Below, piece after piece: positions 5,094-12,138 of a DNA stretch of 14,150 nt (position 1 is its first letter; the number at the start of each line of letters is the position of its first letter). The stretch is from a bacterium. GTDB taxonomy: Bacteria > Patescibacteriota > Patescibacteriia > Buchananbacterales > UBA6539. The notes beneath the pieces are model-generated. The model did no database searches, was not told where the DNA came from, and saw only the letters and a program-made list of their open reading frames with translations. The stretch covers positions 1 through 14,150 of the forward strand of contig JAHFHR010000013.1 in the NCBI GenBank assembly GCA_023246815.1, read 5' to 3'. Position numbers and translations under genes: made by a program.

Positions 5094-6932
5094 TTATTCT
5101 AGCACCGCCTTGATTCGTCTTACCCCAGCTGAACTAGCCTCTTCTTTTTGAATTTTAAAATGGCCTAATTCAGCGGTATTTTTGACATGCGGTCCACCAC
5201 AAATTTCTTTTGAGAAATCCCCAATTGAGTAGACTTTTACCTTTTCCGCATATTTGTGTTCAAATACCCCCATGGCATTCTGCTCTTTTGCCTCATCTAC
5301 ACTCATTTCTTGCCATGATACTGCAAGACCTTTTTTGATCTGTTCGTTCACTATGTCCTCAATCTGCTGCTTTTGTTCGGTAGTCATTTTATCCGGGTAG
5401 GAGTAGTCCAAGCGAAGGCGCTCTTGAGTGATATTTGAGCCTTTTTGATACACTTGGTCACCTAGTACTCGGCGCAAGGCTTCAAGTAGCAAATGGGTGG
5501 CCGTATGCAATTTGGTTGTTGCCACTGAATGATCAGCCAGCCCCCCCCTGAATTTTCCGGCACTGGCAGTGCGTGACAATGCTTGATGCTGTTTGAGTTC
5601 TGCTTCAAAAGCAGTTTCATCTACAGTTAAATCTTTTTCCGCTGCTAGGTCTTTTACAATTTCAATGGGTAGGCCATAGGTAGTGAATAGCACGAACGCA
5701 TCATGACCAGTAATATTTTGTGTTGCTATTTTTTCAAATTGTCTAAGGCCTTTTTCAAGGGTATCATTAAATTTTTCTTCCTCTTGTACTAGCTGCTCAA
5801 TAATAAAATCTTTGTTTTCATGCAACTCAGGATAATCATCAGAAAATTCTTTGATAATCACCTCAGCTATCTCAAAGGTAAATGATTTAGTGATGCCAAC
5901 CATTTTACCATGTCGAACGGCGCGACGGACTAAGCGCCGAACAATATAGCCTTGGTCAAGGTTTGACGGTGCAATGCCTTTAGGGTCACCTAAAATAAAA
6001 GTAGCTGCTCGCAGATGGTCAGCAATGATGCGTTGTGATAGCTCACTTTCGGTGGTTGCCAGCGATTTTATTTTTGTAATAATTGGAGTAAATAGGTCAG
6101 TTTTGAACACATCTGGCTCATCAAGCACCGCGGCGGTCATACGCTCTAATCCTCCACCAAAGTCAACGTTTTTTTGAGGTAGCGGTTCAAATCCGGTTGC
6201 TGTTTTTCGATATTCCATAAACACATTGTTGCCGATTTCCATAAATCGGCCGCAGTCACAATTGACGTGACAGAGTTGATCTTTGTAACTAGAGTTTTCG
6301 TGAATTTTTCGAGCTGCACCAAAATCCCAAAACATTTCTGAATCAGGTCCGCCCGGCTCACCAATGGGCATGTTACTTGGTATGCCGGCGCGTGACCACC
6401 AATTTTTTGTTTCATCATAGTAAAAAATTCGACCATGCTGCATGCCATTTGTTTCAGCATAATCTACTACTTCAGCAGCAATACCGATATTGGTGAATTG
6501 CTCTTGCCACAATTTTACAGACACATCGTCGCGCGGGATACCGATTTCTTCTTTGCCACGAAAAACCGTGATATAGATACGCTGTGGATCAAGCTGGAGT
6601 TCTTTAGTTAAGAATTCAAACATCCAAGGAATTTGTTGTTTTTTGAAATAATCACCCAGTGACCAGTTGCCCAGCATCTCAAAAAAGGTAGTGTGCCGGT
6701 TGTCGCCCACTTCCTCAATGTCTTGGGCCCGGAAACATTTTTGTGAGTCTGTGATTCTAACGCCCTGCGGATGTTGTTCGCCCAGTAGGTATGGCACCAT
6801 TGGTTGCATACCCGAACCAGTGAATAGTACGGTTGGGTCATTTTCTGGGATAAGTGAAGCAGACGGAATAATTACATGATCCCGCTCTTTAAAAAATGCT
6901 AAATATTTTTTTCGTAGCTCTTTACCGGTCAT
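5094..6932 (-). CDS. alaS: Alanyl-tRNA synthetase, compact form
   Basis: The enzyme charges tRNA-Ala with alanine and hydrolyses mischarged product. The class II catalytic domain fills residues 1 to ~240 (FTGSGMQPMVPYLLG at 37-51, KCFRAQDIEEVGDNRHTTFF at 65-84, GGGLERM at 259-265), followed by the helical tRNA-recognition part to ~455. The editing domain keeps its zinc and catalytic residues, HTATH (H476, H480) and CGGPH (C578, H582). At 612 residues it is far shorter than the ~875 of E. coli. The beta-barrel that normally precedes the editing HxxxH motif is missing, as is the whole C-terminal C-Ala domain. The protein ends right after the editing domain (RRIKAVLE). No frameshift is needed, since the next ~50 bases run into a promoter. 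The ATG at 6932 has no Shine-Dalgarno sequence. Confidence 0.96.
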   Translation of the reverse strand: MTGKELRKKYLAFFKERDHVIIPSASLIPENDPTVLFTGSGMQPMVPYLLGEQHPQGVRITDSQKCFRAQDIEEVGDNRHTTFFEMLGNWSLGDYFKKQQIPWMFEFLTKELQLDPQRIYITVFRGKEEIGIPRDDVSVKLWQEQFTNIGIAAEVVDYAETNGMQHGRIFYYDETKNWWSRAGIPSNMPIGEPGGPDSEMFWDFGAARKIHENSSYKDQLCHVNCDCGRFMEIGNNVFMEYRKTATGFEPLPQKNVDFGGGLERMTAAVLDEPDVFKTDLFTPIITKIKSLATTESELSQRIIADHLRAATFILGDPKGIAPSNLDQGYIVRRLVRRAVRHGKMVGITKSFTFEIAEVIIKEFSDDYPELHENKDFIIEQLVQEEEKFNDTLEKGLRQFEKIATQNITGHDAFVLFTTYGLPIEIVKDLAAEKDLTVDETAFEAELKQHQALSRTASAGKFRGGLADHSVATTKLHTATHLLLEALRRVLGDQVYQKGSNITQERLRLDYSYPDKMTTEQKQQIEDIVNEQIKKGLAVSWQEMSVDEAKEQNAMGVFEHKYAEKVKVYSIGDFSKEICGGPHVKNTAELGHFKIQKEEASSAGVRRIKAVLE

Positions 6933-6941
6933 AATGCCGGT

Positions 6942-6970
6942 ATTGTAGTATATATTGGTGTACTATTCAA
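6942..6970 (-). promoter_or_regulatory. alaS promoter giving a near-leaderless mRNA
   Basis: On the minus strand TTGAAT (6970-6965), a 17-base spacer and TACAAT (6947-6942) precede alaS. The -10 box ends nine bases before the ATG, so the predicted RNA start (near 6935) leaves a leader of about three bases. Confidence 0.65.
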
Positions 6971-7014
6971 GACGTTTATTTTTATGTTTGATGCACCGTC
7001 ATTGGTAAATCCCC

Positions 7015-7043
7015 TTGACACTCTTTTATATGTTTGATATAAT
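7015..7043 (+). promoter_or_regulatory. Consensus promoter of the small acidic gene
   Basis: TTGACA (7015-7020), a 17-base spacer and TATAAT (7038-7043) form an exact consensus promoter. The predicted RNA start near 7050 gives a leader of about 80 bases. It is divergent from the alaS promoter. Confidence 0.88.
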
Positions 7044-7056
7044 TTTTTTACCATTT

Positions 7057-7112
7057 ATGATAACTAATAACTAAGTTCTGGTTATCATTTTTTTTAATGC
7101 CTGACCGGAACT
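7057..7112 (+). promoter_or_regulatory. Attenuator-like leader with two competing hairpins
   Basis: Hairpin A pairs ATGATAAC (7057-7064) with GTTATCAT (7081-7088), a perfect 8-bp stem with a 16-base loop, followed directly by eight T residues (7088-7095), as in an intrinsic terminator. Hairpin B pairs 7074-7084 with 7102-7112, eleven base pairs of which two are G-U. It uses part of the 3' arm of hairpin A, so the two cannot form together. Hairpin B ends immediately before the AAAGGAG ribosome binding site. The layout resembles a terminator/antiterminator switch. No known riboswitch class was recognised, and hairpin A is AT-rich and may be inefficient. Confidence 0.5.
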
Positions 7113-7128
7113 AAAGGAGACAGTCATT

Positions 7129-7254
7129 ATGATGTTTGATGACGAAATGGGCGCTACTCCAGAAGAGGGCGCTGAGGAAAAAGAAGCTACCGAAGAAATG
7201 GGTGGCGACGAAGCAGCAGAGACTACTGAAGGTGGCGACGAAGCAGCAATGTAA
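7129..7254 (+). CDS. Small, highly acidic peptide (41 aa)
   Basis: The peptide begins MMFDDEMGATPEEGAEEKEA and contains 16 Asp/Glu against one Lys, no aromatic residue except F3, and no membrane segment, so it is probably disordered. GGDEAA occurs twice (residues 25-30 and 35-40), encoded by an identical 18-base repeat. It is the only plus-strand gene of the window and has the best expression signals: consensus promoter, AAAGGAG ribosome binding site nine bases before the ATG, and a strong terminator. The second ATG at 7132 is an equally possible start. It stands alone, divergent from alaS and convergent with ugd. I do not recognise the family. An acidic binding partner or charge-balancing peptide is possible, but the function is unknown. 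Confidence 0.7.
   Translation: MMFDDEMGATPEEGAEEKEATEEMGGDEAAETTEGGDEAAM
7201..7248 (+). repeat. 18-base direct repeat inside the acidic gene
   Basis: The sequence GGTGGCGACGAAGCAGCA is repeated exactly at 7201-7218 and 7231-7248, a 30-base period. It encodes the duplicated GGDEAA and points to recent internal duplication. Confidence 0.9.
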
Positions 7255-7275
7255 GCTTCCTGTACTAGGAATACT

Positions 7276-7310
7276 AAACAACCCCCAATCGGGGGTTGTT
7301 TTTTGATTTT
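7276..7310 (+). terminator. Terminator of the small acidic gene
   Basis: An 11-bp perfect stem (7276-7286 with 7291-7301, loop AATC) runs into a T-rich tract (TTT, GA, then seven T). It lies 22 bases after the stop. It may also slow minus-strand transcription from ugd, but the T tract on that strand is weak. Confidence 0.88.
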
Positions 7311-7321
7311 TTTAAATTTTT

Positions 7322-8626
7322 CTACCGTCCCACACCAAAGTACTTGATCCCCTTTTCTGCCATCTGTTTGGGATTAAAAATGTTTCGTCCATCAAAGATG
7401 ATGGGTGTCGCCATCAGCGACTTGATTTTATCTAAATCCAATTTTTTAAACTCATCCCACTCAGTGCAGATCACCAGTGCTTCAGCGCTCTTGATTGCGT
7501 CATACGGATCGGTAGCATACTCAATGTCCGACAGTTCCTGCTGCGCATTGCCCATGCCTTGTGGGTCATAGGTAATAATTTTGGCACCGTCTAATTGCAG
7601 TTTTTTGATGATTGTTAGAGCTGGAGCGTTTCGGATGTCATCGGTGTTTGGTTTAAAGGTTAATCCCAGCACAGCGATGCGCTTGCCATCCAGTACCCAC
7701 AACTCTTTTTCAATTTTATGAATAAAACGATTGCGTGCCTCTTCATTAAGTGCTTCAATTGCTTCAATAAAATCAGGATTAAGATCGAGTACCTCCAGTG
7801 TTTTTTTGTAGGCAGCAATGTCTTTGGGGAAACAGCTACCGCCAAAACCAATGCCTGGTTTTAAAAATTGCGAACCAATGCGTTCATCAAGACCAATGGC
7901 TTCTAGCACTTCCAGCGCATCAGCGCCGACTGCTTCGCACGTCTGGGCGATGAGGTTGGCAAACGAAATTTTGGTTGCCAAAAAAGTATTAGCCCCGTGC
8001 TTGATCAATTCCGCACTTTTAACGGAAGTGATTTTGACCGGTGCGTGCGTTTTGTCAATCAAAGGCTGGTAGCAAGCTAACATCACTGCTTCTGCTCGTT
8101 TACTGTCAACGCCAATGACAATACGATCCGGCTCAAGGGTATCTTGTACCGCCGTGCCTTCTTTCAAAAATTCAGGATTTGATACCACGTCAAATTGAGC
8201 ATCGGGTCGGCTGTAACGCTTGATCGTCTCGTACACTTTTTCGGCGGTCTTTACGGGTACCGTGCTTTTGTCAACAATCACTTTATATTCACCGTTGATA
8301 CCCTCGGCAATTTCGCGGGCAACGTGCTCAACATATTTTAAATCAGCGTGACCATCTTTTTTAGGTGGCGTATTAACGCAAATAAAAATAACCTCTGATG
8401 CCGCAATCACAGGTTTAATGTCAGCGGTGAATGTTAATCGACCGGCCTGGCTGTTTTTAGCCATAAGTTCCTCAAGGCCAGGTTCAAAGATTGGTGATTT
8501 CCCCGCTTGTAGTTTTTCAAGTTTTTTCGGATCGTTATCAACGCAGGTCACGTCGTGTCCGAGTTCGGCTAAACAGGTGCCCGTTGTTAAACCTACATAG
8601 CCAGTACCGATAATGCCAATTTTCAT
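7322..8626 (-). CDS. ugd: UDP-glucose 6-dehydrogenase
   Basis: The cytoplasmic enzyme oxidises UDP-glucose to UDP-glucuronate with two NAD+, supplying precursors for surface polysaccharides. The 434 residues have the normal family length. The N-terminal Rossmann domain begins MKIGIIGTGYVGLTTG (GxGxxG at 7-12), FICVNTPPKKDG lies near 81-92, and STVPVKT near 121-127. The central SAELIKHGANTFLATKISFAN (204-224) contributes K209 and N213, and the catalytic cysteine C265 lies in GFGGSCFPKD. The C-terminal UDP-binding domain ends near FDGRNIFNP. Closely related GDP-mannose dehydrogenases are less likely given the motifs. No Shine-Dalgarno sequence precedes the ATG. A TATATT six bases upstream hints at a leaderless transcript, but no good -35 box is seen. 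Confidence 0.93.
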   Translation of the reverse strand: MKIGIIGTGYVGLTTGTCLAELGHDVTCVDNDPKKLEKLQAGKSPIFEPGLEELMAKNSQAGRLTFTADIKPVIAASEVIFICVNTPPKKDGHADLKYVEHVAREIAEGINGEYKVIVDKSTVPVKTAEKVYETIKRYSRPDAQFDVVSNPEFLKEGTAVQDTLEPDRIVIGVDSKRAEAVMLACYQPLIDKTHAPVKITSVKSAELIKHGANTFLATKISFANLIAQTCEAVGADALEVLEAIGLDERIGSQFLKPGIGFGGSCFPKDIAAYKKTLEVLDLNPDFIEAIEALNEEARNRFIHKIEKELWVLDGKRIAVLGLTFKPNTDDIRNAPALTIIKKLQLDGAKIITYDPQGMGNAQQELSDIEYATDPYDAIKSAEALVICTEWDEFKKLDLDKIKSLMATPIIFDGRNIFNPKQMAEKGIKYFGVGR

Positions 8627-8685
8627 GTGTTTAATATACTAACTAAGACGTCTGGTATGAGTAAATGTTACAACAAGTGTATATT

Positions 8686-8706
8686 AAAAAAAGCTCGTTC
8701 AGCTCT
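8686..8706 (-). terminator. Weak terminator after the translocation ATPase gene
   Basis: On the minus strand AGAGCT (8706-8701), a five-base loop and AGCTTT (8695-8690) form a six-pair stem with one G-U, followed by further T residues to 8686. It lies in the 121-base gap between the ATPase gene and ugd. Read-through into ugd cannot be excluded. Confidence 0.45.
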
Positions 8707-8747
8707 CGTGTAACTTAGCAGAATAGTATCTTTTTGTCAATATTTTT

Positions 8748-10703
8748 TCAGAATTTAATTACCTCGCCGGGCTGGACGGGCCTGAGTGGTTGTGATAGTT
8801 GATAATTTTCGGTGACAACTATTTGGACCGGTGGTTTAGTTTTTTCAATCGTAGTAGTCCCCTCAATTTTTTTTTGTTCAGTATGAGTATTTTTTTTGCG
8901 CTCAAACTCAATCGGCGGCTTTTTTAAGGCTTCAACTAGGGAAATTTCTGGTATTGCTGAATTTGCAGATGTATCATCAGTGCGTTCATGCACCAGGTCA
9001 TCGCGAATTTTTTTGAAACAATCTTGGCAGTAGATTGGTCGAACACCGTCTGGTTCAAAGCCAACGGTTGTTTTTTTCCCGCACTCATAACAGATGACTT
9101 CAAAGCCCTCTTTTTTTGCTGATTTTTTTTCAATTGGTGGCGTCTGTTGAGGTTGTGATCTTTGTGGTTCACGTTTTATCACAGCCTCGGTTTGGGGTAC
9201 TGATTTCACCACCGGTACAGACCGTGCCTCTGGTTTTTTACCTTGATATCCGTTGCGACTATTTTGATTTATTGGGCTGCTTATTTTTTGACGTTCAGTT
9301 TTATTTTCCCCTCCTCCCTCCTCCCCTTCTTCTTTGCGGCGCTGCTGTGCCAGTTCTTGATTAATCGCTTCTTCTTCTTTGTTTTTTTCTTTTATATCTT
9401 CCTCGGTCATCACCCCGCTCCAACGGCTGATTTTTTCTTCAACAATTTCTCGGGCTGTGGCGTACCGTTCACGGGAAACTTTGATAATTTTGTCCCGGTT
9501 TTCAGTGTAGGTAACATCATCAAGCGGCGGAAGAGTAGTAGCTGAAAATGGATTTGAGGCCACACCGTCAATCATCAATTTGAGGTAGATGTCATATTTG
9601 CTCAAATTAACCAGATCTTCAGGCATGAAATATGGTGTGAACTCGTTTTCTAAAAAGACGCCGTCAGCGGCACCGACGCGGAAACACATGAGGGTGCCGA
9701 CGTTACCAAATACCGCGGCGCGGACGATTTCATCAAGCTGTTCAATGTATTGATGGCCGATGATCAGATTGAGCCGGTACTTACGGGCTTCGGAGAGGAT
9801 GTTAGCAAATGATTCAGTGGCAAAGTTTTGGAACTCATCAACATAGAGATAAAAATCTTTTCGGTCATGTTCGGGAATATCAATACGGCTCATTGCTGCC
9901 AGTTGAATTTTGGTGATCATCATTGCCCCAAGTAACGCGGAAGAGTCTTCACCGATGCGCCCCTTAGAGAGGTTCATGATCAGGATTTTTTGTTTATCCA
10001 TTACTTCACGCAGGTCAAAACTTGATTTGACCTGGCCAACGACATTACGAGTAAGCGCGGTTGATAAAAATTGACCAACTTTGTTTTGAATCGGGGCAAT
10101 CGCTTCAACCTGAAACTGCTGGGGGTATTTTGAAAACTCATCAACCCAAAATGCTTTGACCACTGGATCCTGAATTTTAGCGATTACTTTTTTGCGGTAG
10201 GTTTTATCAACCAGGATACGCATGACCCCCAGTAAGGTGCTACCCGGATAATCAAGCAATGCTAGGATGGCGTTGCGCAGTAAATACTCAAGCCGTGGTC
10301 CCCAGGAATCGGCCCACAGTTTTTTAAACACCCCTACCAGACCCGAGGCAATGAGATGCTTGTATTCAGGGTTGACTGATTCCATGACGTTAAAGGCAAT
10401 CGGGTAATGCATGTCCGACGGATTGAAATAAATGACGTCATTGACGCGATGGCTGGGGATAAAATCAAGAATTTTTTCTGCCAAGTCGCCGTGTGGGTCA
10501 ACCAACGCTAAGCCCTGCCCATTTTGAATATCTTGGATAATCATGTTTTCAAGCACGGTTGATTTTCCCATACCGGTTTTACCCAGCAGGTACATGTGCC
10601 TGCGACGATCGTCCGGTTTGATACCAAAGCGAATCCGCTGGTTACGGAAATTTGTTTCAGCAAGCATTACTACTCTATTATTTTCCTTTGTTACTTCGCT
10701 CAT
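8748..10703 (-). CDS. VirD4/TraD-like translocation ATPase with CxxC-x17-CxxC zinc ribbon
   Basis: This cytoplasmic P-loop ATPase belongs to the broad VirD4/TraD/HerA-FtsK class that moves DNA or protein across membranes. The 651 residues contain Walker A GKTGMGKST (41-49), VDPHGDLAE (68-76), Walker B FYLYVDEFQNF (284-294, D289 and E290) and a sensor GHQ (316-318), ending the ATPase near 395. A low-complexity charged linker (~415-530, rich in Glu, Lys, Gln) leads to a zinc ribbon with C538, C541, C559 and C562 (CxxC-x17-CxxC), then a disordered proline-rich tail. No membrane segment is present. The gene starts four bases after the tandem TAG TAG stops of the membrane-protein gene upstream, without a Shine-Dalgarno sequence, so the two are probably translated together. 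The substrate is unknown. Confidence 0.85.
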   Translation of the reverse strand: MSEVTKENNRVVMLAETNFRNQRIRFGIKPDDRRRHMYLLGKTGMGKSTVLENMIIQDIQNGQGLALVDPHGDLAEKILDFIPSHRVNDVIYFNPSDMHYPIAFNVMESVNPEYKHLIASGLVGVFKKLWADSWGPRLEYLLRNAILALLDYPGSTLLGVMRILVDKTYRKKVIAKIQDPVVKAFWVDEFSKYPQQFQVEAIAPIQNKVGQFLSTALTRNVVGQVKSSFDLREVMDKQKILIMNLSKGRIGEDSSALLGAMMITKIQLAAMSRIDIPEHDRKDFYLYVDEFQNFATESFANILSEARKYRLNLIIGHQYIEQLDEIVRAAVFGNVGTLMCFRVGAADGVFLENEFTPYFMPEDLVNLSKYDIYLKLMIDGVASNPFSATTLPPLDDVTYTENRDKIIKVSRERYATAREIVEEKISRWSGVMTEEDIKEKNKEEEAINQELAQQRRKEEGEEGGGENKTERQKISSPINQNSRNGYQGKKPEARSVPVVKSVPQTEAVIKREPQRSQPQQTPPIEKKSAKKEGFEVICYECGKKTTVGFEPDGVRPIYCQDCFKKIRDDLVHERTDDTSANSAIPEISLVEALKKPPIEFERKKNTHTEQKKIEGTTTIEKTKPPVQIVVTENYQLSQPLRPVQPGEVIKF

Positions 10704-10709
10704 AGGCTA

Positions 10710-12068
10710 CTAGCCGGTGGGTAAGTTAGTCGGCGGACCGGCATTAGCTGATACTTTGGAGATACGTTCAGCCAACGGTTCACTTTCTGTCGGCAAACTA
10801 ATTGGCGGTTCAGCGCGCTTAGCTTGCGTTTTTTGCACCAGCGGCGCTTTGACCAAAATGCTTGGGAAGTGCCACAGACTGGCCAGCTCTTCAGCGATCA
10901 GTACTTTACCAAACTCCCCTGGCATAAACCAGTGTCCACGCCAACGGTAGCGGTACAATATTTTATTCCGTCGGGTAATTAATCGTCGCTGCTTAAAAAA
11001 AACAATAGCACCGGTAAAGTAGCGGATGTCATTCTTTAATCCATTAAGCCCAAGGCTGTTGAACTGCTTCATCGAGCCGTAGACACCCTGTACCGCCTTT
11101 TCAGTTTTGTATTTATTTTTTTCGGCAATGTAGATGTAGCGGATTCTAGTATGAAATCCTGGTTTACTCGCCTTGTGTTCAATGGCTGAGACGTCATCTT
11201 TTTGTCCAGCTGTTAAATAGAGCATTTGGTTTGGCGCAGAGTCTTTTTTACTGGCATTCGCCGGTTCTGCTGGGTTGATGCCCAATTGGATAAATTCAAA
11301 AATACTTGATACGAATCCATCGATCCCCTTTGAGCCACCGGTATCTTTAGCACCAATAATTTTATTAATTTCACTATGCGCTTTTTTACTCCAATCGTTA
11401 TCTGCCGGAGTGACCAAAAATTGTACCCAAATTTCTTCACCTGGACCAATGCGGCCAAGTGCCTCTAGGAGGGAAGCCAGTGGATCTTTAAGTTCTCCGC
11501 TGACTGAGTCTTCAAACTCTTTATGGGTGATGATGGGGTATACTTCTTTGTTAGTCAAAGTCACCTCACTACCGAATAATTGGTGAGTTTCATTAGGGAA
11601 TTTCATTTTTTCGTATTTTTTGGTGTAGTCTTCAACCTCAGTAATTTCCGCATCGGGATACTGAGCGTAGACGATTGCTTCAATGAGATCACGATACCGC
11701 TGGTCGGTATGTACTAAAAATTGAATATACCCACCAATACTGACGATTTCAAAGCCAAAACTCTCTGGTACCTCTCCTTTCCACCATTTATGGTACCGCT
11801 TGAGCGGCTGGTGAGCACCAGATAAATGGGAGAACATGTTCTCAACAGCCTTAGGCGATTGTTCGTTTCCCTTGGGAACGTCAATGGCTAATACGATATA
11901 TATTCTTGATTTTTTATATTCAGTACGAATCCAGACCTGGAAGAGTAAGATCATTGCCCAACAAAATAAAAAAACTGGTATGATCCAGCCAATGGTAGTA
12001 AAAAACCAGAACCCGAAAGCGAACGGGTTGTTAATTGGAATTTGTGATAGATAAGCGTCAAACCCCAT
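10710..12068 (-). CDS. Membrane protein paired with the translocation ATPase
   Basis: A single hydrophobic segment at residues ~17-46 anchors this 452-residue protein, leaving a large domain probably facing the cytoplasm. Features include ESFGFEIVSIGGYIQFLVHT (102-121), AQYPDAEITEVEDY (135-148) and, near the end, LIAEELASLWHFPS (390-403), followed by a proline-rich tail ending PPTNLPTG. From memory of the families, these features resemble the N-terminal part of single-chain translocation ATPases, with the P-loop domain following directly. Here that domain is encoded by the next gene, after two stop codons and six bases. It probably anchors the ATPase to the membrane. It follows the sigma4-HARE gene by 70 bases without a visible terminator. 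Exact function is unknown. Confidence 0.75.
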   Translation of the reverse strand: MGFDAYLSQIPINNPFAFGFWFFTTIGWIIPVFLFCWAMILLFQVWIRTEYKKSRIYIVLAIDVPKGNEQSPKAVENMFSHLSGAHQPLKRYHKWWKGEVPESFGFEIVSIGGYIQFLVHTDQRYRDLIEAIVYAQYPDAEITEVEDYTKKYEKMKFPNETHQLFGSEVTLTNKEVYPIITHKEFEDSVSGELKDPLASLLEALGRIGPGEEIWVQFLVTPADNDWSKKAHSEINKIIGAKDTGGSKGIDGFVSSIFEFIQLGINPAEPANASKKDSAPNQMLYLTAGQKDDVSAIEHKASKPGFHTRIRYIYIAEKNKYKTEKAVQGVYGSMKQFNSLGLNGLKNDIRYFTGAIVFFKQRRLITRRNKILYRYRWRGHWFMPGEFGKVLIAEELASLWHFPSILVKAPLVQKTQAKRAEPPISLPTESEPLAERISKVSANAGPPTNLPTG

Positions 12069-12138
12069 AGGGTCATTTTAGGTTTTTATTTTTCGTTTTA
12101 CAAGGTGTCGTACCGGCTTTCAAGAGGCCACTCGTTTT

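Noticed and set aside
7201..7248. Repeats considered as a CRISPR-like or minisatellite array
   Set aside because: Only two copies, in frame inside a small gene and encoding the same hexapeptide; simple internal duplication explains it.
8712..8740. TTGACA (8740-8735) with TAAGTT 17 bases on as a ugd promoter
   Set aside because: The -10 box matches only 3 of 6 and a terminator-like hairpin follows at once; too weak to list as a feature.
12069..12138. Terminator or promoter between the sigma4-HARE gene and the membrane-protein gene
   Set aside because: No convincing hairpin with T tract and no -35/-10 pair was found in the 70-base gap, so co-transcription is favoured.
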